Below are positions 7,965 through 16,667 of a DNA stretch of 64,000 nucleotides, one piece after another (position 1 is the stretch's first letter; each line of letters starts with the position of its first letter). Under the pieces are notes generated by a model, which saw only the letters and a list, made by a program, of their open reading frames with translations, was not told the DNA's origin and ran no database searches. Position numbers and translations under genes: made by a program. The stretch is taken from assembly GCA_963756495.1 (NCBI GenBank), contig CAVWNS010000014.1:62001-126000 (forward strand), given 5' to 3'. The DNA comes from DATFDN01 sp963756495 (GTDB lineage: Bacteria > Pseudomonadota > Alphaproteobacteria > Acetobacterales > Acetobacteraceae).

Positions 7965-9794
7965 CTACGCCGCCTCGCTCTCCGCGCGCCGCTCGCTGCG
8001 CTTGCGCGCGTGCGGGTCCAGATGGCGCTTGCGCAGGCGTACCGCCCCGGGCGTGACCTCCACCAGTTCGTCGTCCTCCACGTAGGCGATGGCCTGCTCC
8101 AGGCTCATCCGGCGGGGCGGGATCAGCAGCATCGCGTCGTCCTTGCCGGCGGCGCGGATGTTGGTGAGCTTCTTCTCCTTGATCGGGTTCACGTCCAGGT
8201 CCGAGCCGCGACTGTGCTCGCCCAGGATCATGCCGACATAGACCTTGTCCCCCGGGTTCACGAACAGCATGCCGCGCTCCTGGAGGTAGAACAGCGCGTA
8301 GTGGACCGCCTCGCCGTCGGCATTGGAGATCAGCGAGCCCGTGCGCCGCCCTTCCATCGGCCCCTTCCACGGACCGTAGCCCGCGAACAGCCGGTTCATG
8401 ATGCCCGTGCCGCGCGTGTCGGTCAGGAACTCGCCATGATAGCCGATGAGGCCGCGGCTCGGGATCAGAAAGGTCAGCCGGACCTTGCCGCCACCCGAGG
8501 GGCGCATGTCGCGAAGCTCGCCCTTGCGGCGGGCCATCTTCTCTACGACGACGCCGGAAAACGGCTCGTCCACATCGACCAGTGCCTCCTCCATCGGCTC
8601 CTCGCGCTCGCCCGTCTCCGGGTTGCGGTGGGTCAGCACGCGGGGGCGGCCGATGCACAGCTCGAAGCCCTCGCGGCGCATCTGCTCGATCAGCACGCCG
8701 AGCTGCAACTCCCCGCGTCCGGCGACCTCGAACGCCTCGGTCTCGTTACTGTCCGTCACCCGGATCGCGACATTACCCTCCGCCTCGCGGAACAGGCGCT
8801 CGCGGATCTGGCGCGAGGTGACCTTCTTGCCCTCCCGCCCGGCCAGCGGGCCGTCGTTGATGCGGAAAGTCATCGCCAGGGTTGGCGGATCGACCGGGAT
8901 CGCGTGCAACGGGACCGTGATCTCCGGCGCGCCGATCGTGTCGGGGATCGTCGCCTCGGCCAGCCCGGCGATCGCGATGATGTCGCCCGCCTCGGCCTCT
9001 TCCACCGGCACGCGGTCGAGGCCGCGGAAGGACAGCAGCTTGGTCATCCGCCCGGTCTCGACCACCCTCCCGTCAGGGTGCAGCACCTTGACGGGGTTGT
9101 TGAGCCGCGCCCGACCCTGCTCCAGCCGCCCGGTCAGCACGCGACCCAGGAAGTTGTCGTATTCGAGGATCGAGGCGACCATCGCGAACGGCGCCTCCGC
9201 ATCGAGCGCCGGGGCGGGGACATGGCGCAGCACGAGGTCGAACAGCGCCGAGAGGTCGTGGCGCGGCCCGGCGAGCGACAGGTCGGCCCAGCCCTGGCGG
9301 CCGGAGGCGAACAGCATCGGAAAATCGAGCTGCTCGTCGGTCGCGCCGAGCGCGGCGAACAGGTCGAACACCTCGGTATGCACCTCGTCGGGGCGGGCGT
9401 CGCCGCGATCGACCTTGTTGACCACCACGATCGGCTTGAGCCCGCGTGCCAGGGCCTTGCCCACGACGAACTTGGTCTGCGGCAGCACGCCCTCGGCGGC
9501 ATCCACCAGCACCAGCGCGCCGTCCACCATGTTCAGGATGCGCTCGACCTCGCCGCCGAAATCGGCGTGGCCAGGGGTGTCCACGATGTTGATGCGGGTG
9601 CCCTTCCAGACCACGGAGGCGCACTTGGCGAGGATGGTGATGCCGCGCTCGCGCTCCAGCTCGTTGCGGTCCAGCGCGCGGTCGGTGACCTGCTGGTGCT
9701 CGCGATAGGCGCCGGACTGGCGCAGGAGCTGATCGACCAGCGTGGTCTTGCCATGGTCGACATGGGCGATGATGGCGAGGTTGCGGATATCCAT
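7965..9794 (-). CDS. typA: Ribosome-associated GTPase TypA/BipA
   Basis: Predicted 609 residues. This translational GTPase helps 50S subunit assembly, especially under cold or stress. G1 is AHVDHGKTT, switch residues are in RGITI, G3 is DTPGHADFGGEVER and G4 is NKVD. The C-terminal half has the BipA-specific pattern including GRGELQLGVLIEQMRREGFE and SRGLIGYHGEFLTDTRGTG. The ATG at 9794 gives MDIRNLAIIAHVDHGK, the family start, after a GAGAGG site; the open frame further upstream is not coding. Confidence 0.96.
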   Translation of the reverse strand: MDIRNLAIIAHVDHGKTTLVDQLLRQSGAYREHQQVTDRALDRNELERERGITILAKCASVVWKGTRINIVDTPGHADFGGEVERILNMVDGALVLVDAAEGVLPQTKFVVGKALARGLKPIVVVNKVDRGDARPDEVHTEVFDLFAALGATDEQLDFPMLFASGRQGWADLSLAGPRHDLSALFDLVLRHVPAPALDAEAPFAMVASILEYDNFLGRVLTGRLEQGRARLNNPVKVLHPDGRVVETGRMTKLLSFRGLDRVPVEEAEAGDIIAIAGLAEATIPDTIGAPEITVPLHAIPVDPPTLAMTFRINDGPLAGREGKKVTSRQIRERLFREAEGNVAIRVTDSNETEAFEVAGRGELQLGVLIEQMRREGFELCIGRPRVLTHRNPETGEREEPMEEALVDVDEPFSGVVVEKMARRKGELRDMRPSGGGKVRLTFLIPSRGLIGYHGEFLTDTRGTGIMNRLFAGYGPWKGPMEGRRTGSLISNADGEAVHYALFYLQERGMLFVNPGDKVYVGMILGEHSRGSDLDVNPIKEKKLTNIRAAGKDDAMLLIPPRRMSLEQAIAYVEDDELVEVTPGAVRLRKRHLDPHARKRSERRAESEAA

Positions 9795-9913
9795 GCGGCC
9801 TCTCGGGCGTTCCGTACGCGTCGGACGGCCCGGACGCGAGTATTGCGGCGCACACATAATGCGGAGCAGGCCCGGATGCGAGCGCGAAGGCATGGCGGCA
9901 GGCCTGCGCTGCT

Positions 9914-10816
9914 CTAGGAACCTGACAGCATCCGGGTACGGTCCACCAGGACCAGCAGGGGCTGCGGATCGACGGCGAACAGCCGGGCCTCCTGGCGTGC
10001 CGCCTCGGCGATCCCGTCCAAATAGGCCTCGGCCGCCGGTAGGCAGGCGCGGAACGCCTCGGCCAGCGCGGGCAGCATCGCCGGGTCGTCGGCGGCGAAC
10101 AAGCGCGCGATCGCGGGCTCGCGGATCGCCAGGGCGGCGGGCAGGGTCAGGATGCCGTCGCGCAGGTCGTCGGTGCCGCCGCCGCCCAGCGCGGTCGTCC
10201 CGCGCATGTCGGCCACGTCGTCGCATCCGTGATAGAGCAGGCCGAGCAGTCCGCCGAAGCGGCGCAGTCCCTGCGAACGATCGCCCAGGCAGGCGGCGGC
10301 CTCGAACATCGCGCCGGTGTCCTCGGCCGCGATCAGCCGCCAATCCTCCACCCCCAGCGGCAGGCGCCGCAGGCGCCATTGCCGGCACTCGGCCGCTGCG
10401 AGCCGCTTCAGAAGCTCGGCCAGCACGCCGGTCAGCGTCGGGTCGCCGGCGGCGCGCTGGAAGCCGTCGGCGACGACATAGCCCGCCGCCATCAGGGCCG
10501 GCAGCTGGCCGAAATGCCGGTGCAGGGTGGGGCGGCCCCGGCGCGTGTCGGAGCCATCGACGATGTCGTCGATGATCAGCGTGACGTTGTGGAACAGCTC
10601 GAGCAGGGCCGCCGCCTCGATCACCGCCGGCGGAACGGCGCGCCTTCCGGTCGCGCGGTGGCAGGCGAATACGGTCAACGGCCGGAACCGTTTCGCTCCG
10701 GGCTGAAGCTGGAAGCCGAGCATCTCGTGCAGCTCGGGATCGCAGCGATCGAACCAGGCCGCCAGGGCAGTGCCCAGCGCCTCCAGTTCCGCCGTGTAGT
10801 CCGGCTCCTTGCTCAG
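9914..10816 (-). CDS. Polyprenyl synthetase family protein
   Basis: About 300 residues of a trans-isoprenyl diphosphate synthase, which extends an allylic diphosphate with isopentenyl diphosphate. The first Asp-rich motif is DDIVD followed by DTRRGRPTLH; the second is DDVAD. The substrate-binding PGAKRFRP is near residue 40. No ATG gives a complete N-terminus: the first in-frame Met is just before the PGAKRFRP motif. I place the start at a CTG overlapping the upstream stop (CTGA), which is uncertain. Product chain length cannot be judged. It is coupled to an unknown gene upstream. Confidence 0.75.
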   Translation of the reverse strand: MSKEPDYTAELEALGTALAAWFDRCDPELHEMLGFQLQPGAKRFRPLTVFACHRATGRRAVPPAVIEAAALLELFHNVTLIIDDIVDGSDTRRGRPTLHRHFGQLPALMAAGYVVADGFQRAAGDPTLTGVLAELLKRLAAAECRQWRLRRLPLGVEDWRLIAAEDTGAMFEAAACLGDRSQGLRRFGGLLGLLYHGCDDVADMRGTTALGGGGTDDLRDGILTLPAALAIREPAIARLFAADDPAMLPALAEAFRACLPAAEAYLDGIAEAARQEARLFAVDPQPLLVLVDRTRMLSGS

Positions 10817-11184
10817 GGCTTTGCCCGCGCATAGCGGTGGGGCCCGCCGGCTGCCGCCGCGTCCGCTTCGGCGTGCGCGGCCAGGGCCAGCGCCAGCCGG
10901 TCCAGCTCGGCCTGGAGGTGTCGCGCTTCCTGAGTGGCGGCCTCCCCCAACTCGCGCGCCAAGCCGCGCAACAGGTCGATTTGCCGGCGGCGATCGGCGG
11001 TCGGCGGACCGGCGGTCGGCGGATCGGAGCCCCCCAGGACCTCGGCCACCGTCGCGCGATGGGCGGCCAGCACGCCGGCCAGGCGCTGCGTCGCGCGCAG
11101 CCCGCCCGTCAGCACCAGGAGGTAGGCCTGGCCGAGGAACTCGGCGCCGGCCATCGCCCGGCCGCTCTCCCCGCTGTCCACCAT
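10813..11184 (-). CDS. Hypothetical helical protein upstream of polyprenyl synthetase
   Basis: Predicted 123 residues, not recognised. It is Ala/Leu-rich and helical: an N-terminal part (GAEFLGQAYLLVLTGGLRAT), a Pro/Thr linker around residue 55-65 encoded by a short imperfect GC-rich tandem repeat (about 10995-11030), and a helix with coiled-coil character (about residues 68-108). The stop overlaps the likely start of the polyprenyl synthetase, so the two are probably translated together and may work together, for instance as a small partner subunit. The ATG at 11184 is chosen as the first codon giving a compact protein. Confidence 0.5.
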   Translation of the reverse strand: MVDSGESGRAMAGAEFLGQAYLLVLTGGLRATQRLAGVLAAHRATVAEVLGGSDPPTAGPPTADRRRQIDLLRGLARELGEAATQEARHLQAELDRLALALAAHAEADAAAAGGPHRYARAKP

Positions 11185-11313
11185 ATCGCTCGCCTTGCTC
11201 TGCCAGCGTGCCGGGATACCGCTGCGCGGCGGTCGCCGGCAACCCGCACGCAGGCGGGGAAGCCTCCCGGCCCCGGTGGTTGTTGCCGGGCTGGCGGCGT
11301 GCCTAGCTGGGTC

Positions 11314-12714
11314 ATGCAGCACAACGTCGCCTTGCCCGACGACGGCCTGCCCCCGCCGGAGCGGGTGCGGGCCATGATCACCCTCGCCATCGCCGTGGCG
11401 ATGTCGGTGCTGGATTCCGCGATCGCCAATATCGCCCTGCCGACCATCGCGCAGGAGCTTAACACCACGCCGGCAAGCTCGATTTGGGTGGTGAACGCCT
11501 ACCAGTTGGCCGTCACCGTCTCCCTCCTGCCGCTCGCCTCGCTGGGCGACATCATCGGCTACCGGCGGGTCTACTGGGGCGGCCTGGCGGTCTTCACCCT
11601 TGCTTCAGCGGCCTGCGCGGCGTCGCAGACCCTGCCGCTGCTGGTGGCCTCGCGGGTGCTTCAGGGCCTGGGTGGGGCGGGCATCATGAGCGTGAACACG
11701 GCGCTCGTCCGTTTCATCTTCCCCCGCGCGATGCTGGGGCGCGGGATCGGCTTCATCGCCTTCGTCGTCGCCACCTCGTCGGCCACCGGTCCGACCGTGG
11801 CCGCCGCGATCCTGGCGGTTGGCAGCTGGCACTGGCTGTTCGCGGTGAACATCCTGCCCGGCGTGTTCGCCCTGTGGCTCGCCGCCCGCGTGCTGCCCGC
11901 CACGCCCCTGAGCCGGCACCGGTTCGACCTTCTCGGGGCGGTGCTGAACGCCGGCACCCTGGGCCTGTTGATCATCGCGGTCGACAATTTCGGCCGCGGC
12001 GAGAGCATGGTCTGGGCAGCGAGCGAACTGGCCGCCGCTGCAATGCTCGGCGTGGTCTTCGTCATCCGGGAACGATCGCGCACCGCGCCAATCCTGCCGG
12101 TGGACCTGTTCCGCCGGCCGATCTTCGCGCTGTCGGTGGGCACCTCGATCTGCTCCTATACCGCGCAGGCGACGGCCTTCACCGCCTTGCCCTTCCTGTT
12201 CGAGGACGTCGGCCGGCAGTCGCAGATCGCGACCGGGCTGCTGATGACGCCCTGGCCGGCCATCGTGGTCATCATCGCGCCGATCGCCGGCCGCCTGTCC
12301 GATCGCTCCGCCCCCACGCTGCTGGGCGCGATGGGGCTCGCAGTGATGACGGTCGGCATGGGCCTGCTGCTGACCATGCCGGCGCACGCCGATTGGGGGA
12401 ACATCGGCTGGCGCATGGCCGTCGCCGGCTTCGGGTTCGGCTTTTTCCAATCCCCCAACAACCGTCTGCTGGTCGGCTCCGCCCCGCCGGAGCGCAGCGG
12501 GGCGGCATCGGGGATGCTTTCGACCGCTCGCCTGCTGGGCCAGACCACCGGCAGCGCGATCGTGGCGCTGATGTTCGGCATCGGTTCGGCCACCGGCACG
12601 GGCATCGCCGGCGGGGTCAGGCTGTCGCTGCTGGCCGGCATGATCGCCGCCGGCTCGGCGATGGTCATCAGCTTCGTGCGCCTGGGCCACAGGCGGGAGT
12701 CCCGGCCCGCCTGA
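11314..12714 (+). CDS. MFS transporter, DHA2 (14-helix) drug-efflux type
   Basis: Predicted 466 residues and about 14 hydrophobic segments. The early motif LDSAIANIALPTIAQELN and the loop LASLGDIIGYRRVY are hallmarks of the DHA2 drug:H+ antiporter family, as is GLGGAGIMSVNTALVR. It likely exports toxic compounds across the inner membrane. The helix pattern is intact with no frameshift. The start ATG has only a weak ribosome site. It is divergent from the polyprenyl synthetase pair and 76 bases before an AmpG-like gene, so an operon is possible. Confidence 0.88.
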   Translation: MQHNVALPDDGLPPPERVRAMITLAIAVAMSVLDSAIANIALPTIAQELNTTPASSIWVVNAYQLAVTVSLLPLASLGDIIGYRRVYWGGLAVFTLASAACAASQTLPLLVASRVLQGLGGAGIMSVNTALVRFIFPRAMLGRGIGFIAFVVATSSATGPTVAAAILAVGSWHWLFAVNILPGVFALWLAARVLPATPLSRHRFDLLGAVLNAGTLGLLIIAVDNFGRGESMVWAASELAAAAMLGVVFVIRERSRTAPILPVDLFRRPIFALSVGTSICSYTAQATAFTALPFLFEDVGRQSQIATGLLMTPWPAIVVIIAPIAGRLSDRSAPTLLGAMGLAVMTVGMGLLLTMPAHADWGNIGWRMAVAGFGFGFFQSPNNRLLVGSAPPERSGAASGMLSTARLLGQTTGSAIVALMFGIGSATGTGIAGGVRLSLLAGMIAAGSAMVISFVRLGHRRESRPA

Positions 12715-12790
12715 CGGACGTGTCGCGTCTCAGCCGGGCCATCGCTCCGGCAGTTGCCGCGCCGGCCCCGGCCGCCGCACAACGGCATCG

Positions 12791-14095
12791 ATGACGCGCC
12801 CAATTCGCCTCGCCAAACCGCTGGCAAGCCGTGAGGAACCCGAACGGCTGTTCGCCGATCGGCGGATCTGGATCATGGCCGCCTATGGGCTGGCGTCCGG
12901 CCTGCCGCTGCCGCTGTCCGGCTTCACGTTCCGGCTGTGGCTATCCGAGGGCCATTTGTCGCTCGGCCTGATCGGGCTCACCGCCAATATCGGACTAGCC
13001 TACTCGCTCAAGTTCCTTTGGGCGCCCCTGCTCGATCAGGTGCGCCCGCCGGGTCCGCTCCGGCGATTGGGTCGCCGGCGGGGATGGCTGCTCGCGATTC
13101 AGCCGCTCCTGGCCGGCGCCGCCCTACTGCTGGCGCTGTCGCGGCCCGCCGTCGCTCCGGCGGGTGCGCTGGCGGCGGCGGCGCTGGTCGCGTTCGCCTC
13201 GGCCAGTCAGGACATCGTGGTGGATGCCTGGCGTATCGAGACCTTCCCGGCGCGGCTGCAAGGCGCGGCGATGGCCGCCTATGTCTGGGGCTACCGGGTT
13301 GCCCTGCTGATCTCCGGCGCCGGCGCGATCAAGGCGGCCGACGTGATCGGGTGGCATGGCGCGCTGGTGGTCGTGGCCGGGCTACTGGCGCTTAGCCCGC
13401 TCGTCACGCTGCTGGCACCCGAGCCCCTGGTGACGACCCCTCCCGTCCCCGTGCGCCTCGGCCAGCGGCTTGCGGCGGCGATCGTGCTGCCCATTCGCGA
13501 CATGCTGGACCGGCCCGGAGCGGGCACGATCCTCGGCTTCATCGCCCTGTTCAAGCTGGGCGAGGCGATGGCCGGGGTGATGACAGCGCCCCTCTACACG
13601 CATCTCGGCTTCAACCGAGCGTCGATCGCGGTCGCCAACGGGCCGTTCTCGCTGGCCGCCACCTTCGCCGGCACGGCGGCGGGCGCCTGGCTGGTCGCCC
13701 GCCTCGGGGTGGGGCGCGCACTGCTGCTGACCGGATGGACGCAGACGCTGGCGATGAGCATGTATCTCTGGCTCGCGGCCTCAGCGGGCGATCCGCATGC
13801 GTTGGTGGGGACCGTGGTCACCGAGGCCTTTGCCGAGGGCATGGCCGACGCGGCCTTCATCACCTTTCTGTCCGGCGTCTGCGCGCCCGCCTTCACCGCC
13901 ACGCAATATGCGCTGCTGTCCTCGCTCGCCGCCCTGGGACTGCGCACGGTGGGCGGCTTTTCCGGCTTCCTCGCGCAGGCGGTCGGCTGGACCGCGTTCT
14001 ACGCCATCGCGATGTTCGCGGCGCTGCCGGCCATGCTGCTGATGCTGCGGCTTCTGCGCCGGTATCCGCCCACTGAGCGCCTGGTCCCAGCCTGA
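12791..14095 (+). CDS. ampG: AmpG-family muropeptide MFS transporter
   Basis: Predicted 434 residues with about 12 membrane segments. AmpG imports anhydromuropeptides released from peptidoglycan for recycling. The family signature SQDIVVDAWRIE near residue 140, the early GLPLPLSGFTFRLWL and the FLWAPLLDQ segment support the call. No other recycling gene (ampD, nagZ, anmK) is in view. The gene converges on phoR with no space between the stop codons. Confidence 0.85.
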   Translation: MTRPIRLAKPLASREEPERLFADRRIWIMAAYGLASGLPLPLSGFTFRLWLSEGHLSLGLIGLTANIGLAYSLKFLWAPLLDQVRPPGPLRRLGRRRGWLLAIQPLLAGAALLLALSRPAVAPAGALAAAALVAFASASQDIVVDAWRIETFPARLQGAAMAAYVWGYRVALLISGAGAIKAADVIGWHGALVVVAGLLALSPLVTLLAPEPLVTTPPVPVRLGQRLAAAIVLPIRDMLDRPGAGTILGFIALFKLGEAMAGVMTAPLYTHLGFNRASIAVANGPFSLAATFAGTAAGAWLVARLGVGRALLLTGWTQTLAMSMYLWLAASAGDPHALVGTVVTEAFAEGMADAAFITFLSGVCAPAFTATQYALLSSLAALGLRTVGGFSGFLAQAVGWTAFYAIAMFAALPAMLLMLRLLRRYPPTERLVPA

Positions 14096-15268
14096 CTACG
14101 GGGCGCAGGGCAGCCACACGCTGACAGTCGTGCCGACCTCCTCCACGCTCTCGATCAGCAGCTGCCCGCGATGACGGTTGACGATGTGCTTGACGATCGC
14201 CAGCCCGAGCCCGGTGCCGCCCGCTGCCCGCGAGCGTCCCTTGTCCACGCGGTAGAAGCGCTCGGTCAGCCGCGGCAGGTGGGCACGCGCGATGCCGGGT
14301 CCTTGGTCGGCAACCGCCACCACCACGCCCGCCCGGTTCGGCCAGCGCCCGTCACGCGGGGCCAGCGCCACCGCGATCCGCACCGTCCCGCCTTGCGGAC
14401 CATATTTCAGCGCGTTGTCGAGTAAGTTCTGCAGCACCTGCGCGACCTGGTCGGCATCCGCCGTCACCGCGGGCAGGCCGTCGGGAAGATCGACGTCGAG
14501 GCGCGCCGTGCGCTCGGCCAGATGCGGCTCGAAGGCCGCCGCCAACGGCGGGATCAGGGTGCCGAGGTCTACGCGGTCGGCCGGCAGCTGATGCTCGGTC
14601 AGCTCGATGCGCGACAGGCTCAGCAGGTCGTCGATCAGCCGGTTCATGCGCGCGGCCTGCTCGGCCATGATCTGCAGGAACCGGCGCTGCGCGGGCGGAT
14701 CGTCGGCCGCCGGACCGCGCAGCGTGTCGATGAAGCCGATCAGCGAAGCGAGCGGAGTGCGCAGTTCGTGGCTGGCGTTGGCGACGAAATCGGCGCGCAT
14801 CCGCTCCACCGCGCGTTCGCGCGTGCGGTCCGACAGCACCGCCAGCAGGCATCCGCCATCGCCCAGCGGCGGCTCCAGCTTGACCAGCGTGGCATGGACC
14901 TCGCGTGCGACCGGCACCGGCAACGACAGCTCGGCCCCTTGCGCCGCACCGGTTTCCAGCGCCCGGTCGATCGCCCCGCGCAGACCCGGGTGACGCAGCA
15001 CCGCGCCGATCTCGGCCCCAAATGCGGCCCGCGCCGCTGCATTGGTGCGCCGCACGCCGCGCTCGGCATCCAGCACGATCAGCGGGTCGGGCAGGCGCTC
15101 CAGCACGGCACCCTCGGACCGGCGCAACACGGCCAGTTCCTCGGCGCGCCGGGCGAGGGTGCCGCGCAGGCGCCGCAGTTCCTGCTCCGCCCCGCGCAGG
15201 CGCGCCCAGAGCAGCCCGGCACCCAAGGCCACGGCCAGGACAACCAGGCTCAGCGCGACGATCAGCAC
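14096..15268 (-). CDS. phoR: PhoR-like sensor histidine kinase
   Basis: Predicted 390 residues. One N-terminal membrane segment (about residues 2-20) is followed by a short PAS-like domain (LERLPDPLIVLDAE...), the HisKA box with phospho-accepting His in ANASHELRTPLASL near residue 175, and the ATPase domain with N (LLDNALKYGP), G1 (DQGPGIA) and G2 (GGTGLGLAIVKHIV) boxes. The architecture matches PhoR, the phosphate-starvation sensor. No phoB, phoU or pst genes are in view, so the name is tentative. The GTG at 15268 is selected by a GGGAGG site five bases upstream. Confidence 0.8.
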   Translation of the reverse strand: MLIVALSLVVLAVALGAGLLWARLRGAEQELRRLRGTLARRAEELAVLRRSEGAVLERLPDPLIVLDAERGVRRTNAAARAAFGAEIGAVLRHPGLRGAIDRALETGAAQGAELSLPVPVAREVHATLVKLEPPLGDGGCLLAVLSDRTRERAVERMRADFVANASHELRTPLASLIGFIDTLRGPAADDPPAQRRFLQIMAEQAARMNRLIDDLLSLSRIELTEHQLPADRVDLGTLIPPLAAAFEPHLAERTARLDVDLPDGLPAVTADADQVAQVLQNLLDNALKYGPQGGTVRIAVALAPRDGRWPNRAGVVVAVADQGPGIARAHLPRLTERFYRVDKGRSRAAGGTGLGLAIVKHIVNRHRGQLLIESVEEVGTTVSVWLPCAP

Positions 15269-15339
15269 AAGCGCCTCCCTTGCAGCCAGAAGGAGAGAGG
15301 CAGCATCGATTGTCCAGTCCGACGTGCTATGATCCGCCA

Positions 15340-16143
15340 ATGGAGACAGTCCCGGTGGACACACCGTTGATGGACATACTGCCAAGGGACATATGGGCTG
15401 GGCGCCCGCGCGTGCTGTGGCTGCTGCGCCGCGCCGATGACGCGCTGGTGCTCGGCCACCGCCTGTCGGAATGGTGCGGCCATGCGCCGACGCCGGAGGA
15501 GGATCTGGCGCTCGCCAATATCGGGCTCGACCAGATCGGCGTGGCGCGCGCGCTCTACCAGGAGGCGGGGATGGAGATGGGCCGCACCGAGGACCAGCTC
15601 GCCTATCTGCGCCCCGAGCGGGACTACGTGAACTGCCTGCTCGTGGAGCAGCCCAACGGCGACTTCGCGCACACCATTGTCCGCCAGCTGCTCTATAGCG
15701 CGGCGCTCGACCCGTATTGGCGCGCGGCCTGCGCCTCCACCGATCCGGCCATCGCCGCGATCGCGGCCAAGGCGGAGAAGGAGGCCACGTACCACCTGCG
15801 CCATGCGGCGGAGTGGACGGTGCGTCTGGGCGACGGCACGGCCGAGAGCCGCCGGCGTGCCCAGGCCGCCCTGGAGACGCTCTGGCCACTGACCGAGGAA
15901 CTGTTCGAAACCGATGCCGCCGACGCCGCGCTGCTCGCCGCCCACGCGATCCCGGACCCGGCGGAGATCCGCCCCATCTGGGCGCACACCCTGGACGCCG
16001 TGCTGGCCCGCGCGACGCTCGACCGCCCCGGCACCGGCTGGCCCCAGCGCGGCGGCCGGGACGGACGCCACAGCGAGCATCTCGGCTTCTTGCTGGCCGA
16101 GCTGCAATACCTGCAACGGACCTATCCGGGAGCCGTCTGGTGA
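15340..16143 (+). CDS. paaC: 1,2-phenylacetyl-CoA epoxidase subunit PaaC
   Basis: Predicted 267 residues. PaaC is the structural, non-catalytic ferritin-like subunit of the phenylacetyl-CoA monooxygenase. LSEWCGHAPTPEEDLALANI, YLRPERDYVNCLLVEQPNGD and AEKEATYHLRHAAEW are strongly conserved in PaaC. It lies divergent from phoR and its stop overlaps paaD (GTGA). The catalytic subunit gene paaA and the paaB and paaE genes are not present in the window, which is unusual. Confidence 0.9.
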   Translation: METVPVDTPLMDILPRDIWAGRPRVLWLLRRADDALVLGHRLSEWCGHAPTPEEDLALANIGLDQIGVARALYQEAGMEMGRTEDQLAYLRPERDYVNCLLVEQPNGDFAHTIVRQLLYSAALDPYWRAACASTDPAIAAIAAKAEKEATYHLRHAAEWTVRLGDGTAESRRRAQAALETLWPLTEELFETDAADAALLAAHAIPDPAEIRPIWAHTLDAVLARATLDRPGTGWPQRGGRDGRHSEHLGFLLAELQYLQRTYPGAVW

Positions 16144-16631
16144 GCCCCGACAAGGCTCTGCGCCAGCAGGCCGAGGCGGTGGCCGCTGCCGTGCCTGACC
16201 CGGAACTGCCGTTCCTGACCATCGCCGAGTTGGGCATCCTGCGCGCGGTCACGGTGCGTGACGGCGCCGTCGAGGTGACGATCACCCCGACCTACACCGG
16301 CTGCCCCGCCACCTCCCTCATCGCGGGCGATGTCGCGGCGGCACTCGACCGGGCCGGGATCCCGAATGCCCGCGTACGCACCACGCTCACCCCCGCCTGG
16401 ACGACGGACTGGCTGACCGAGGGCGCGCGGTCGAAGCTGGCAGGCGCGGGCATCGTCCCGCCCGGCGTGGCTGGCCGGGCGCGGGCCTTGTTCGATCCCG
16501 CCCCGCTCGCCTGTCCGCATTGCCACAGCACGGCGACGGAGCGGCTGAGCCCGTTCGGCTCCACCCCTTGCAAGGCGCTCTATCGGTGCCGAAAGTGCCG
16601 GGAGCCGTTCGAGGCGTTCAAGTGCCTGTAG
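16140..16631 (+). CDS. paaD: 1,2-phenylacetyl-CoA epoxidase assembly protein PaaD
   Basis: Predicted 163 residues from a GTG overlapping the paaC stop. The N-terminal MIP18/DUF59 domain (VPDPELPFLTIAELGILRAV, TPTYTGCPA) is of the Fe-S/metal-centre assembly type. The C-terminal zinc ribbon has CPHC and CRKC pairs near residues 122 and 150. PaaD is thought to help mature the di-iron centre of PaaA. Its coupling to paaC fits. Confidence 0.9.
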   Translation: MSPDKALRQQAEAVAAAVPDPELPFLTIAELGILRAVTVRDGAVEVTITPTYTGCPATSLIAGDVAAALDRAGIPNARVRTTLTPAWTTDWLTEGARSKLAGAGIVPPGVAGRARALFDPAPLACPHCHSTATERLSPFGSTPCKALYRCRKCREPFEAFKCL

Positions 16632-16667
16632 GCTGGCCGCGTGGTACAGGCTGCCGGTCCGAATTCC

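Noticed and set aside
8010..9917. 635-codon open frame on the + strand
   Set aside because: Exact shadow of typA; no ribosome site and no domain.
10990..11035. Short GC-rich tandem repeat as a phase-variable promoter
   Set aside because: It lies inside the coding frame of the unknown gene at 10813-11184 and encodes a Pro/Thr linker; no promoter boxes are near.
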